49,165 bases of DNA from Salipiger aestuarii (GTDB taxonomy: Bacteria > Pseudomonadota > Alphaproteobacteria > Rhodobacterales > Rhodobacteraceae), in assembly GCF_003259905.1 (NCBI RefSeq), contig NZ_QLMG01000032.1, positions 1 through 49,165 on the forward strand. Direction: 5' to 3'. The notes under the pieces are model-generated. The model was not told where the DNA came from. It saw only the letters and a program-made list of their open reading frames with translations, and made no database searches. Below, piece after piece: positions 37,147 through 47,188 of this stretch; the stretch's first letter is position 1; every line of letters begins with the position of its first letter. A program made the position numbers and the translations under genes.

Positions 37147-38123
37147 CTGTGAATCCTCCCTTCTGTCGTCGTTTCAAGCGCGGTCACGGTGACCGCGCGG
37201 GCGTAGCTTTCGATCTGGTCGGGGGCGGGCAGTCGCGGGCCGATCTGCCCAAGCGCGCCCAGCGAAAATCCGGTGGCAAGGCGGGCGCTGTCGGCAAGGC
37301 CCAGCCCAAGCGTATCGGCGTGGATCAGCCCTGCCACCATGGCATCGCCGCAGCCCACGGTGCTGACGACGGGCGTGGAGGGCGGCACGGCCAGCACCGA
37401 CTCGCGCGCGGTCACCAGAATCGCACCGTCCGCGCCCATCGACACGGCGACCAGCCGCACGCCATCCGAAACGATCGAGCGGGCCGCGCGGATCACATCG
37501 TCGGTGTCGACCAGCGTGCGGCCCAGCAGGGCGCCCAGCTCGTCGATGTTGGGCTTGATGATGTCGGGGCGCGCCTGCAACGCCTGGTCCAGCGCGGGGC
37601 CCGAGGTGTCCAGCGCCACCTTGGCGCCACGGTCCCGGGCAAGCGCGATCAGCCGGGCGTAGGTGTCCGGTCCAAGCCCGTCGGGCAGCGACCCGCAGCA
37701 GGCGACCCAGTCCAGTCCTGCCTCGGCAAGGTCGGCCACCGTGGCCGCCACGGCGTTCAGATCATCCGCCGTCGCCGGGGCGCCGGGAAAGTTGAGGTCG
37801 GTGACTGTGTCACCCGTCCGGTCGACGATCTTGATATTGGTGCGGGTGGCGCCGTCGATGCGGATGCACCTGTCATCCACACCCGCCGTGCGGAAATGCC
37901 GGTCGAACAGCGCCGCATTGTCCCGCCCCAGAAGGCCCGCCAGCGCGACGCGGTGCCCGAAACCCGCCAGAAAGGACGCGACATTCACCCCTTTGCCGCC
38001 CGCGTCGACGCGGGTGGCATCGGCCCGGTTCACCCTGTCCAGCGCAAAGCCGGGCACGAAGGCGGTCTGGTCCACCGCCGCGTTAAGCGACACGGCGGCG
38101 ATGCTGGGGTGGGTCATGGCCAT
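37143..38123 (-). CDS. fruK: 1-phosphofructokinase
   Basis: This 326-residue PfkB-family kinase phosphorylates fructose-1-phosphate to fructose-1,6-bisphosphate. Signatures are G-G-K-G-V-N-V-A near residue 42 and the C-terminal STVGCGDAMVAG with the catalytic aspartate. Start ATG 38123 ([11 protein letters not shown]) overlaps the fruB stop as TGATG; six nt downstream is another ATG. The fruA start overlaps its stop by 4 nt, so the three genes are translationally coupled. Confidence 0.95.
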   Translation of the reverse strand: MAMTHPSIAAVSLNAAVDQTAFVPGFALDRVNRADATRVDAGGKGVNVASFLAGFGHRVALAGLLGRDNAALFDRHFRTAGVDDRCIRIDGATRTNIKIVDRTGDTVTDLNFPGAPATADDLNAVAATVADLAEAGLDWVACCGSLPDGLGPDTYARLIALARDRGAKVALDTSGPALDQALQARPDIIKPNIDELGALLGRTLVDTDDVIRAARSIVSDGVRLVAVSMGADGAILVTARESVLAVPPSTPVVSTVGCGDAMVAGLIHADTLGLGLADSARLATGFSLGALGQIGPRLPAPDQIESYARAVTVTALETTTEGRIHR

Positions 38124-40588
38124 CACGCCAGCGCCCGCACGGCGGCGGCATCGGCGCACCCTAGCGCGCGGCCCGCCAGCGCGCGGTTGTCCTCCATCGA
38201 GGTTGCGCGCAGTTCGGCCTTGACCGACGGGATCGACGGGATCGACACCGACAGTTCGACCAGCCCCAACCCCGCCAGGATGCGCGCGCCCAGCGGGTCG
38301 CCCGCGACGCCGCCACAGGCGCCGACCCAGATGCCGGCCCGCGCGGCCGCCTTGACGGTCTGGTCGATCAACCGCAGCACCGCGGGGTGCAGCCCGTCGG
38401 CCTTGCGCGCCAGCGTGGGATGCATTCGGTCCATCGCCAGCGCGTATTGGGTCAGATCGTTGGTGCCGATGGAAAAGAAATCCACCCGCCGCGCCAGTTC
38501 GGGGGCCATCATGACCGCCGAGGGCACCTCGATCATGATGCCCATCTCGGCGTGTTCGGCGCCGACCTCGGCGCGGACTTCTTCGGCGATGCGCAGGGCG
38601 TCGTCCAGTTCATCGGTCATGGCGACCATCGGGAACATGATGCGCACCGGCCCGCGCGCCGACGCGCGGAAGATGGCGCGCAGCTGCGTGCGAAAGATCG
38701 CCTCGTGCGTCAGGCAGAACCGGATGCCGCGAGTCCCCAGAAACGGGTTCTCCTCGACCGGCATCCGGAGATACGGGATTTCCTTGTCCCCGCCCACGTC
38801 CAGGGTGCGGATGATGATGGGCAGACCGTTCATCGCGTCCAGCATGGCGGAATAGATCGCCACCTGTTCGTCTTCGGTCGGGGCGTGGTCGCGGTTGACG
38901 AACAGGAATTCGGTGCGCAGCAGGCCGACGCCTTCGCCACCCGCGTCGATGGCAGCCGTCGCTTCGGCAACATCCGAGATATTCGCCACCACCTCGACGC
39001 GGGCGCCGTCGGTGGTGATCGCGGGCTTGAAACGGTCGCGCGCTTCGGTTTCGCGCTGTGCGACCAGATCGTTCATCGCCGCCTCGGCATGGCGCGTGTC
39101 GGCGGCGGTCGGGTCCAGCACCAGCCCGCCGCCCGTTCCGTCCAGCAGGGCGGCTGTGCCGTTGGCAAGGTCCAGCACCGCAGGCCCTGCCCCCACCACG
39201 GCGGGAATGTCCAGCGCGCGGGCAATGATCGAGGTGTGCGAGGTCGGGCCACCGGACGCGGTACACAGCCCCTTGACCAGCGCCTTGTCCAGTTGCGCGG
39301 TATCGGACGGAGTCAGGTCGTCGGCGACCAGAATGCAGGGTTGATCGGGCAGGCGGGCACCGCCGGTGACCTCGCCCAGCTGCTTGAGCACCCGCAAGCC
39401 GACGTCGCGCAAATCGGCGGCGCGGGCGGCCAGCGTTGCGTCCGGCATGCCCGACAGCATGTCGGCGCGTTCGCTCACGGCGGTGTTCCAGGCAAAGCCC
39501 GCGCTGCGCCCCTGGGCGATCAGCGCCGCGGCGGCCTCGATCATTTCCGGGTCGCCAAGGAATTCCTGGTGGGCGCGAAAGATCTGCGCCTTGGCCGGCC
39601 CCGATTTCTTCCAGACGTCTTCGTAGAGGGCTTCAAGCTGGCGCCAGGCGGTTTGCAGCGCGGCGTCCAGCCGGGCCTGTTCGGTCGACGGGTCGTCGGC
39701 ATCGGTCGCAAAGCTCACGTCTTCGCGCAGAAACTGGAACACGGGGGCAAGCGCATAGCCCGGCGAAGAAGAGATCCCCGGCAGCGTCTTGCCCTCCCAA
39801 TCCAGCGCCGCGGCGACCGGGGCCGGACCCGCCGGCGCATCGTCGACGCTGTCCCGTTCGTCTTCGAGCCCCTGCGCAAAGGCGGCGCGCAGGGCGTCAA
39901 GCGCCTCCGGGGCCTGGGGTCCCTCGGCGGAGACGGTGACCTCGGCGCCCTGGTCGGCCCCGAGGCGCAGCAGCGAAATCAAGCTCTTGGCGTTGCCAAC
40001 CTTGTCGCCGTGGCGCAGGCGGATGTCGGCGTCATACCCCTTGGCCAGGGTGACCAGCGCGGTGGCGGGGCGGGCGTGCAGCCCGTGCGGGCCCGCGATG
40101 GTCACGGTGAAGCTGTCGCCAAGATCCGTGGCCGGGGCGGTGGCTGTGTCGTTGGCCGGGGCCTGCCCGGTCAGGCGGGCGACGATTTCGGCCACGTCGG
40201 TGGTGGTGGCCAGCTTGTCGGCGACAGCGTCATCGCCCAGCACGTCGGTCAGGTTGGTCAGCACCGCAAGATGTTCATCGGACCGCGCGGCGATGGCGAC
40301 GACCAGCCGGGCGCGGTCGCCCGACCCCCAGTCGACACCGGCGGGAATCTGCACCACGGCGATGGCGGTGTCATGGATCAGATCGCGGTCCTTGGGCAGG
40401 CCGTGTGGAATGGCGATGCCATTGCCGAGGAAGGTATTGGCCACCTGCTCGCGCCCCATCATCGACGCGCCGTAGCGCGGGTCGATCTTGCCGGCGGCGG
40501 TCAGAAGATCGACGGCCTGGGCGATGGCATCCGCCTTGTCGGTGGCGGTCTGGCCGATCGCGACGAGATCGTTTGTCAGGGTAAGCAC
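38123..40588 (-). CDS. fruB: Fructose PTS multiphosphoryl transfer protein EIIA-HPr-EI
   Basis: This 821-residue fusion has three phosphate-carrying modules. EIIA comes first, with H62 in the I-A-I-P-H-G-L stretch. HPr follows, with H171 in [14 protein letters not shown]. Enzyme I is last, with H451 in [13 protein letters not shown] and a C-terminal PEP-binding part. It passes phosphate from PEP to the FruA IIB cysteines without needing general PTS enzymes. The gene begins with GTG at 40586-40588, supported by GGAGGAGAG just upstream. It is the first gene of the minus-strand fru operon and diverges from the solute-binding protein gene (68-bp spacer). Confidence 0.96.
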   Translation of the reverse strand: MLTLTNDLVAIGQTATDKADAIAQAVDLLTAAGKIDPRYGASMMGREQVANTFLGNGIAIPHGLPKDRDLIHDTAIAVVQIPAGVDWGSGDRARLVVAIAARSDEHLAVLTNLTDVLGDDAVADKLATTTDVAEIVARLTGQAPANDTATAPATDLGDSFTVTIAGPHGLHARPATALVTLAKGYDADIRLRHGDKVGNAKSLISLLRLGADQGAEVTVSAEGPQAPEALDALRAAFAQGLEDERDSVDDAPAGPAPVAAALDWEGKTLPGISSSPGYALAPVFQFLREDVSFATDADDPSTEQARLDAALQTAWRQLEALYEDVWKKSGPAKAQIFRAHQEFLGDPEMIEAAAALIAQGRSAGFAWNTAVSERADMLSGMPDATLAARAADLRDVGLRVLKQLGEVTGGARLPDQPCILVADDLTPSDTAQLDKALVKGLCTASGGPTSHTSIIARALDIPAVVGAGPAVLDLANGTAALLDGTGGGLVLDPTAADTRHAEAAMNDLVAQRETEARDRFKPAITTDGARVEVVANISDVAEATAAIDAGGEGVGLLRTEFLFVNRDHAPTEDEQVAIYSAMLDAMNGLPIIIRTLDVGGDKEIPYLRMPVEENPFLGTRGIRFCLTHEAIFRTQLRAIFRASARGPVRIMFPMVAMTDELDDALRIAEEVRAEVGAEHAEMGIMIEVPSAVMMAPELARRVDFFSIGTNDLTQYALAMDRMHPTLARKADGLHPAVLRLIDQTVKAAARAGIWVGACGGVAGDPLGARILAGLGLVELSVSIPSIPSVKAELRATSMEDNRALAGRALGCADAAAVRALA

Positions 40589-40656
40589 GTTCTCTCCTCC
40601 TCATTCCCGTGTCATGGTGACGGACAAGAAGGAAGCGCCTTGCAGATGAACGGAGT

Positions 40657-42087
40657 ATGTCGCGGATCGTGGCCCGGATTGTAACATTTGTCATATTGCT
40701 GCTGCTGGGGGCGGTCGCGCCGCGCGCGTCGGTGGCGCAGGACCGGCTGACCGTGGTGACCCGCGACGGCGGGCCCATCGCCGGGCCGGCCTTGCGGCAC
40801 GCCACCGGTTTCACCACCGCCACGGGGGTGCCGGTGGATGTGGTGCAGCGTCCCTTCAGCGCGCTTTACGCCGAGGTCATGCTGGGCTTTGTCACCGGCG
40901 GCCCGACGGCGGATGTGCTGATCTTTCCCGCCGCGTGGTTGCCGGATTTCGCGCCCTATCTGGCGCCGGTACCGCCGACGCTGGTTGACAGCGCGCTGGT
41001 GCGGGGCATCCACCCGGCGTTTCGCGACGTGCTCATGCGCTGGCAGGGCGCGTGGAAGGCGGTGACGCTGGACGGCGATCTGCACATGGGCGCCTATCGG
41101 CGCGACCTGTTCGAAGATCCCGTGCTGCGTGCGGCGTATCTCGCGCAACATCGCGAACCGCTGGAGCCGCCGCAAGACTGGGCGCAATACGCCCGCATCG
41201 CGACGTTTTTCCAGGCCCGCCCCGAGGTACGCTACGGCACGCTGGAGGCGTCGGCGCAGGGCGGGCAGCGGCTTTGGTACCTGTTCAGCCACGCGGCCGC
41301 ACTGATGGCGGACCGGGGCAGCCTGTTCTTCGATCCGGTGACCATGCGCCCCAGCATCGACAGCCCCGGATGGGAACGGGCGCTGCAAGGCTATCTTGAC
41401 GCGGTGGCCACCGGGCCTGACGCGGCGTTGGCCAGCCACGACGTGCGCCGGCGCTTTGCGGCGGGCGATGCGGCGATGGCGATCGACTGGTCCGACATCG
41501 GGCTTTACGCGTCGGACCCGGCGCTGTCGCATGTCGGGGGGCGCGCCGGGTTCTTTGTGCTGCCCGGCAGCGAGGCCGTCTGGGACGCGCAGGCGCAGGT
41601 CTGGCGCGCGCAAGCCGCCTATCCGGTGCCGTTTCTGGCGTTCGGCGGCTGGATTGCCGCCGTCCCCGCCGAGGCGCGCGCGCCCGATCACGCCTGGGAC
41701 TATATCCGCTGGATTGCCGATCCGGCGCGGGCGGACAGCGATGTGCGCTCGGGCGCGTCGGGGTTCAACGCCTACCGGATGTCGCAACTGAACGATCCGG
41801 ACGGGTGGCGGAACATCATCGGGGACGCGACCGAATCCTACCTCGGCGTCCTGCGCGAAAGCCTGTCGTCGCCCGCCGTCACGCCAGATCTGCGCATCCC
41901 CGGCTATCCCGCCTACATGGCGGCGCTCGACGCGCATCTTGGCGATGTTCTGGCGGGGCGCGCCGGACCTGCGCAGGCGCTGGCCGCCGCCGCGGTGGAG
42001 TGGGAACAGATCACCGACCGGTTGGGGCGGGGGGCGCAGGCGCGCAACTACCGCGAGGCCATGCGGCTGCGGCCCGAAACGCCATGA
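40657..42087 (+). CDS. Periplasmic solute-binding protein coupled to a kinase
   Basis: This 476-residue exported protein of the ABC type-1 sugar-binding family has a signal peptide (residues 1-28, ending S-V-A-Q). The mature part begins L-T-V-V-T-R-D-G-G-P and has family features such as A-D-V-L-I-F-P near residue 88 and A-M-A-I-D-W-S-D near residue 275. No ABC permease or ATPase gene is nearby; instead the stop overlaps the start of a membrane histidine kinase by 4 nt. It is therefore likely a sensory binding protein. GGAG lies only 1 nt before ATG 40657, so a slightly different start is possible. The ligand may be a sugar, given the adjacent fru operon, but this is inference. Confidence 0.8.
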   Translation: MSRIVARIVTFVILLLLGAVAPRASVAQDRLTVVTRDGGPIAGPALRHATGFTTATGVPVDVVQRPFSALYAEVMLGFVTGGPTADVLIFPAAWLPDFAPYLAPVPPTLVDSALVRGIHPAFRDVLMRWQGAWKAVTLDGDLHMGAYRRDLFEDPVLRAAYLAQHREPLEPPQDWAQYARIATFFQARPEVRYGTLEASAQGGQRLWYLFSHAAALMADRGSLFFDPVTMRPSIDSPGWERALQGYLDAVATGPDAALASHDVRRRFAAGDAAMAIDWSDIGLYASDPALSHVGGRAGFFVLPGSEAVWDAQAQVWRAQAAYPVPFLAFGGWIAAVPAEARAPDHAWDYIRWIADPARADSDVRSGASGFNAYRMSQLNDPDGWRNIIGDATESYLGVLRESLSSPAVTPDLRIPGYPAYMAALDAHLGDVLAGRAGPAQALAAAAVEWEQITDRLGRGAQARNYREAMRLRPETP

Positions 42088-44762
42088 CCGGCTTGCCCAA
42101 ACGCAACCGCTGGCGCGGTATTCAGGGCCGTCTGCTGCTGATCGTCGCCGTGTCGAGCCTTGCCATGGGGGTGCTCGGCATCGCGGCGCTGGGCGCGCTG
42201 GACCGGATCGGCGCCGCCGCCGAAGATGTCACGGAACACGATTTGCCCGCCGTGACCTCGGCGTTGCGGCTGGCGCGCATCGGCGAGCGCCTGCAAAGCC
42301 GGGGCGCCAGCCTGATGGCCGCCCGCACCGGCGACGCAATGGCCGACGCGCAGGCGGACATCGACGCCGATCTTGCCGCTTTTGCCGCGCAGGCCGCGCT
42401 GTTGCGCAAAGTGCAGCCCGACGCGCGGGCGATCCCGGCGCAAGCGCAGGCGCTGGCCGATGGGCTGGCCGATCTGCGCAGGGCGCTGGACCGGCGCCGC
42501 GCCCTTGGCGTCGATCAGAACGCCGCCCGCCGCGCCGTGTTTGCCGAAATCGACCGGTTGCGCCAGCTGATCGGCCCGTCGATCCTGGCGATCGAGACGG
42601 TCACGTCCAACACCGCCGTCGCGGCGGACGAGATCTGGCGCACGGCGGTGCGCAGCCAGGCGCCCTTGCTGGCCGCCGAACGGCTGACCAACCTTGCGGC
42701 GTCGGCGATCCTTCGGGGCGCCAGCGCGGATGCCGGGGCAGAGCTGGCGCAGACCCGCGCCGGCTATGCGCGCAGCACCGCGCAGCTTGCGGCGCTGGTG
42801 CCGCGTCTGCCCGAAGGTCTGCGGGCGGGCGCGCGCGCTGCCACCCATGCCTTTGATGCCCAGCTTGGTCCGGGCGGGGTGTTCGACCTGCGCGCGCGGG
42901 AACTGGCCGCGCTTTTTGCGGCACAAACCGCGCTTGAGGGCGTCGGCGACCGCGCCGCGGCGCTGAAACTGGCGGTGGATGCGGGCGCGATCGAGGCGAG
43001 CCAGCGCATGGCGGATGTCACGCAAGGACTGCGCCGGACCATCGTCACCCGCAGCGCGCGATTCGCCATGGTGGGCATTGCGGTGGTGCTGGTGGCGGCG
43101 CTGGCGTCCTATGCGCTGGTGATCCGCCCGCTGGGCCGCAACCTGGCGGGGGTGACGGGGGCAATGACCCGGCTGGCGCGGGGAGAACGCGATACGGAGG
43201 TGCCCGGTGCCGAACGCCGCGACGAGATCGGCGACCTTGCCCGTGCCTTTACCGTGTTCAAGGACAATTCGGTCCTGATGGAACATCTCGACCGGCAGCT
43301 GGCGGAGCGCTCCGGCCTGTTGCTGACCACATTTGAGACGATGAAGGACGGCTTTTCGGTGTTCGATCAGGACCGTCGCCTGGTCACCTGCAACCCGCGC
43401 TATGCGGCGCTTTATGGGATGGACGACGGTTTTCTGCAAAGCCACCCGTCGCTTGACGAGATCAACCGCCATCTGCAAGCCCAGGGCGTGCGTGCCTTTC
43501 TGCCCGGCGGCGAGGAGACCGACCTGGAACAGATTTCGCACCGCCGTCTGGCGCTGTCGTTCCGCCATGAACTGCGGTTTCCCGGCGGCGCGGTGCTGGA
43601 ACTGCGCTCGAACCCGATTCCCCAGGGGGGCTTTGCCACGATCCACATGGATGTCAGCGAACAGCGCGCCACCGAAAGCCAGCTGGCACAGGCGCAGAAG
43701 ATGGAAAGCGTCGGGCTTCTGACGGGGGGCATCGCGCATGATTTCAACAACATCCTTGCGGTGATCCTGGGCAACCTGAACATTCTGGCCCGCGATGACG
43801 GTGTGCCAGAGCCGCTTCGGGGCAGGGTGCGCCGCGCGCGGGGCGCCGCCGAACGCGCCGCAACGCTGGTCAGCCGCCTGCTGACGTTCTCGCGCCGTCA
43901 GCGTCTGGCTCCGGAAAACGTCGATGCCAACGCGCTGGCGCTGGGTGTGGGCGAGCTGCTGGAAACCAGCCTTGGCGCCGGGGTCCGCCTGCGCATGGAT
44001 CTTGCCCCCGGTCTGCCCAGGCTGCGGGTGGATCCCGGCCAGCTTGAGGCGGCGCTGATGAACCTTGCGGTCAATGCGCGCGATGCGATGGACGGGCAGG
44101 GCGAGATCACCATCGCCACCCGCCCGGCGGGCGACATGGCGGAAATTACGGTGTCGGATACCGGCCCCGGCATTCCGCCCGAACTGCTGGAACAGGTATT
44201 CGAGCCGTTCTTCACCACAAAGCCGGTGGGCAAGGGCAGCGGGTTGGGGCTAAGTATGGTCTACGGCTTTGCGCGGCAATCGGGCGGCAGCGTGCGCATC
44301 GAAGACGGCCCCGGCGCGCGCATCGTGCTGTGCCTGCCGGTTGCCCGCGTGCCCGATGCGGCGCCCGCGCCGCCGGTGCGAACAGCGCCGGGGGATGCCT
44401 GCATTCTGGCGGTGGACGACGACGCTGACCTGCTCGAACTGAGCGCGCGCCAGTTGCGCTCTCTTGGCTATGCGGTGGTGACGGCACCCGACGGGCCGTC
44501 GGCGCTGGCCCTGCTGGAAGACATCCCCGAAATCGACCTGTTGTATACCGACGTCTCGATGCCCGGAGACATGGATGGCGGCGAACTGGCCACCCGCGCG
44601 CGCGCGCGGCGCCCCGGCCTCGCGGTCCTTTATACCTCGGGCGGGCTGGTCGAGGGGCCGTCCCCGCTGCTGCGCAAGCCCGTCAGCGAAGATATCCTGG
44701 CGGCGGCGGTCAGCCTGGCGCTGACTCCTCAGAGCCGCGATACATCCGCGTCGAACACATAA
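42084..44762 (+). CDS. Hybrid sensor histidine kinase
   Basis: This 892-residue membrane kinase has TM1 near residues 16-38, a periplasmic sensor domain of about 290 residues, TM2 near 328-350 and a HAMP region. A PAS domain follows at about 412-530, starting T-F-E-T-M-K-D-G-F-S-V-F-D. HisKA has the phospho-acceptor H in GGIAHDFNNILA near residue 552. The ATPase domain has NLAVNARDAM, DTGPGIPPE and GSGLGLSMV. A C-terminal receiver domain runs from ILAVDDDADLL near residue 773, with its Asp in YTDVSMPG near 822. No Hpt domain is seen. It is cotranslated with the binding protein. Its last 34 nt overlap the 3' end of the opposite-strand regulator gene. Confidence 0.92.
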   Translation: MTGLPKRNRWRGIQGRLLLIVAVSSLAMGVLGIAALGALDRIGAAAEDVTEHDLPAVTSALRLARIGERLQSRGASLMAARTGDAMADAQADIDADLAAFAAQAALLRKVQPDARAIPAQAQALADGLADLRRALDRRRALGVDQNAARRAVFAEIDRLRQLIGPSILAIETVTSNTAVAADEIWRTAVRSQAPLLAAERLTNLAASAILRGASADAGAELAQTRAGYARSTAQLAALVPRLPEGLRAGARAATHAFDAQLGPGGVFDLRARELAALFAAQTALEGVGDRAAALKLAVDAGAIEASQRMADVTQGLRRTIVTRSARFAMVGIAVVLVAALASYALVIRPLGRNLAGVTGAMTRLARGERDTEVPGAERRDEIGDLARAFTVFKDNSVLMEHLDRQLAERSGLLLTTFETMKDGFSVFDQDRRLVTCNPRYAALYGMDDGFLQSHPSLDEINRHLQAQGVRAFLPGGEETDLEQISHRRLALSFRHELRFPGGAVLELRSNPIPQGGFATIHMDVSEQRATESQLAQAQKMESVGLLTGGIAHDFNNILAVILGNLNILARDDGVPEPLRGRVRRARGAAERAATLVSRLLTFSRRQRLAPENVDANALALGVGELLETSLGAGVRLRMDLAPGLPRLRVDPGQLEAALMNLAVNARDAMDGQGEITIATRPAGDMAEITVSDTGPGIPPELLEQVFEPFFTTKPVGKGSGLGLSMVYGFARQSGGSVRIEDGPGARIVLCLPVARVPDAAPAPPVRTAPGDACILAVDDDADLLELSARQLRSLGYAVVTAPDGPSALALLEDIPEIDLLYTDVSMPGDMDGGELATRARARRPGLAVLYTSGGLVEGPSPLLRKPVSEDILAAAVSLALTPQSRDTSASNT

Positions 44763-45481
44763 CCGGCGCCGCGTTCGGTGCGGATCAGGGTGGGCGCCTT
44801 GGGGTTGGGCTCGATCTTGCGGCGCAGACGCAGGATCAGCACGTCGATGGTGCGGTCGAACACCTCGCCTCCGTCGGTGCGGGTCCGTTCCAGCAACTGG
44901 TCGCGCGACAGCACCCGGCGGGGCGCCTGCACGAAGGTCTCAAGCAGCAGGAATTCCGCATTGGTGAGCGCCACGGGCGCGTTGCCGGGGCGTTCCAGCA
45001 CCCGCGCGTCAAGGTCGATGGTCCAGCCGGCGAAACCGCGCCTGTCGTGATCCGGCGCGGGGTCCGGAGCAGGGTCGGGCACAGGGTCGGGCACTGGCAT
45101 CAGCGCGGGGGGCCGCGCCGGGCCCGAACGCCGCAGCACCGCCTTGATCCGCGCGATCAGCTCGCGCGGGTTGAACGGTTTGACGACGTAATCGTCAGCG
45201 CCCATTTCCAGCCCCAGAATGCGGTCGATGTCGCCGCCAAGGCCGGTCAGCATGATGATCGGAATCTGCGACCCTGCCCGCAGGCGCTGAGCGATGGCCA
45301 GCCCGTCGCCATCGGGCAGCCGCAAATCCAGCAGGATCAGGTCCGGGGTGTCGTGATGCAGGGCCGGGCCGATTTCGGCCGCGCAGGCGGCCTCGCGCGT
45401 CGTCCAGCCCTGTGCTTCCAGTTCGAAGCGCAACAGGTCGCGGACATCCGCGTCATCGTCGACGATGAGAATCCTGACCAT
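44729..45481 (-). CDS. OmpR/PhoB-type response regulator
   Basis: This 250-residue regulator has a receiver domain (I-L-I-V-D-D-D at the start, phospho-acceptor D52 in LLDLRLPDGDG, K101 in VVKPF). A Pro-Asp-rich linker at about residues 127-143 and a winged-helix DNA-binding domain from about 150 follow. The C-terminal V-L-I-L-R-L-R-R-K-I-E-P and the R-G-x-G-Y-V-F end are typical. It is the probable partner of the hybrid kinase: the two genes face each other and their 3' ends overlap by 34 bp (44729-44762). The kinase already carries its own receiver, so this may be a second output. Confidence 0.9.
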   Translation of the reverse strand: MVRILIVDDDADVRDLLRFELEAQGWTTREAACAAEIGPALHHDTPDLILLDLRLPDGDGLAIAQRLRAGSQIPIIMLTGLGGDIDRILGLEMGADDYVVKPFNPRELIARIKAVLRRSGPARPPALMPVPDPVPDPAPDPAPDHDRRGFAGWTIDLDARVLERPGNAPVALTNAEFLLLETFVQAPRRVLSRDQLLERTRTDGGEVFDRTIDVLILRLRRKIEPNPKAPTLIRTERGAGYVFDADVSRL

Positions 45482-45619
45482 GCGCCCTATCCCTTACGTT
45501 GCATCCATCAGGTAATCTTCTGTACCGCGCTCGGCAAGCGCGGGCGGATCGCAGGCGTGTCTGGCGCTTGCGCCGGGTGCGATGATAGGCTTGGCGCACC
45601 GCTTCAAGGAGATCGCAAG

Positions 45620-47140
45620 ATGCTGACCGAACCGCTGTCCGCCCTGACCGCCCGCACGCTGCAAAACTGCGGGGCGAGCGCCGCGCTTGATGTGGCGGGG
45701 GGCATGGCCGTCCGGTCGCCGGTGACGGGCGAGACCGTCGCGACGCTGGCCCCGCACACGGCCGCCGGCGCCGGAGCGGCGATCGACACCGCCGTTGCCG
45801 CCTTCAAGACCTGGCGCCTGGTGCCGGCGCCGCGCCGGGGCGAATTGGTGCGCCTGTTCGGCGAGGAACTGCGCCGCGCCAGGCAGGACCTTGGCCGCAT
45901 GGTGTCGATCGAGGCGGGCAAGTCGCCCTCCGAAGGGCTGGGCGAGGTGCAGGAGATGATCGACATCTGCGATTTCGCCGTGGGCCTGTCGCGCCAGCTG
46001 TACGGGCTGACCATCGCCACCGAACGCCCCGGTCACCGGATGATGGAAACCTGGCACCCGCTGGGGGTGGTGGGCATCATCTCTGCCTTCAACTTCCCCT
46101 GCGCGCCCTGGTGCTGGAACGCGGCGCTGGCGCTGGTCTGCGGCGATCCGGTGCTGTGGAAACCGTCCGAGAAAACCCCGCTGACGGCGTTGGCGGTGCA
46201 GGCGGTGTTCGACCGGGCGGTGGCGCGCTTTGGCGATGCGCCCGAGGGGCTTTCGCAGGTTCTGATCGGCGGCCCCGATCTGGGCGAGGCGCTGACCGAC
46301 AGCACCAGCGTGGCGCTGGTGTCGGCCACCGGGTCGACCCGCATGGGCCGCATCGTCGGGCCGAAGGTGGCGGCGCGCTTCGGGCGCTGCATCCTGGAAC
46401 TGGGGGGCAACAACGCGGGCATCGTCTGCCCGAGCGCCGACATGGACATGGCCCTGCGCGCGATCGCTTTCGGCGCCATGGGCACGGCGGGGCAGCGATG
46501 CACCACCATGCGCCGCCTGTTCGTGCACGAGTCCGTCTATGACCGGTTGGTTCCGGCGCTTGTCACGGCCTATGGCAGCGTGTCGGTCGGCAATCCGCTG
46601 AGCTCGGGCGCGCTGGTCGGTCCGCTGATCGACAAGGCGGCATTCGTCGGCATGGGCGCGGCGCTGGACGACGCAAAGGCGTTGGGCGGGACCGTTCACG
46701 GCGGTGCACGTCAACCGGTCGAGGGCGACGCGGCCTATTACGTCAAACCCGCCCTTGTCGAGATGCCCGAGCAGGCCGGCCCGGTGCTGCGCGAAACCTT
46801 TGCTCCGATCCTGTATGTCATGAAATACAGCGATTTCGACGCGGTGCTCGATGCGCACAACGCCGTGGGCGGGGGGCTGTCGTCGTCGATCTTCACCACC
46901 GACCTGCGCGAGATGGAAACCTTTCTGTCGGCCCGGGGCTCTGATTGCGGCATCGCCAATGTCAACATCGGCACGTCCGGTGCCGAAATCGGCGGGGCCT
47001 TTGGCGGGGAAAAGGAAACCGGCGGCGGGCGTGAAAGCGGCTCGGACGCATGGCGCGCCTACATGCGCCGGGCGACCAACACCATCAACTACAGCCGCGA
47101 GCTGCCGCTGGCGCAGGGCGTGAGCTTTGACATCGGATGA
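45620..47140 (+). CDS. amaB: Aldehyde dehydrogenase, ALDH7 type
   Basis: This 506-residue NAD-dependent dehydrogenase has catalytic C294 (GQRCTT) and general-base E260 (LELGGNN), 34 residues apart as expected. The A-F-N-F-P-C-A-P-W segment near 157 and the C-terminal F-G-G-E-K-E-T-G-G-G-R-E-S-G-S-D-A-W point to the ALDH7 group. That group oxidises L-aminoadipate semialdehyde/piperideine-6-carboxylate in lysine degradation. The start at 45620 follows AAGGAGAT; the open frame upstream is antisense to the regulator gene. No other lysine-degradation gene is nearby, so the substrate is tentative. The 45482-45619 spacer shows no clear element. Confidence 0.85.
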   Translation: MLTEPLSALTARTLQNCGASAALDVAGGMAVRSPVTGETVATLAPHTAAGAGAAIDTAVAAFKTWRLVPAPRRGELVRLFGEELRRARQDLGRMVSIEAGKSPSEGLGEVQEMIDICDFAVGLSRQLYGLTIATERPGHRMMETWHPLGVVGIISAFNFPCAPWCWNAALALVCGDPVLWKPSEKTPLTALAVQAVFDRAVARFGDAPEGLSQVLIGGPDLGEALTDSTSVALVSATGSTRMGRIVGPKVAARFGRCILELGGNNAGIVCPSADMDMALRAIAFGAMGTAGQRCTTMRRLFVHESVYDRLVPALVTAYGSVSVGNPLSSGALVGPLIDKAAFVGMGAALDDAKALGGTVHGGARQPVEGDAAYYVKPALVEMPEQAGPVLRETFAPILYVMKYSDFDAVLDAHNAVGGGLSSSIFTTDLREMETFLSARGSDCGIANVNIGTSGAEIGGAFGGEKETGGGRESGSDAWRAYMRRATNTINYSRELPLAQGVSFDIG

Positions 47141-47148
47141 CGCCGGGT

Positions 47149-47171
47149 GCGGCGGGGCAGAGCCTCGCCGC
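47149..47171. terminator. Hairpin between convergent ALDH and hisA genes
   Basis: GCGGCGGGGC pairs with GCCTCGCCGC around an AGA loop (one G-T pair). It lies between the two stop codons and could serve both directions, though no T-run is present. Confidence 0.5.
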
Positions 47172-47188
47172 GCGGAGGCGCCCGCGGG

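Noticed and set aside
38387-40684. 765-codon frame antisense to fruB
   Set aside because: Composition is typical of antisense frames, and FruB has all three active-site histidines on the other strand.
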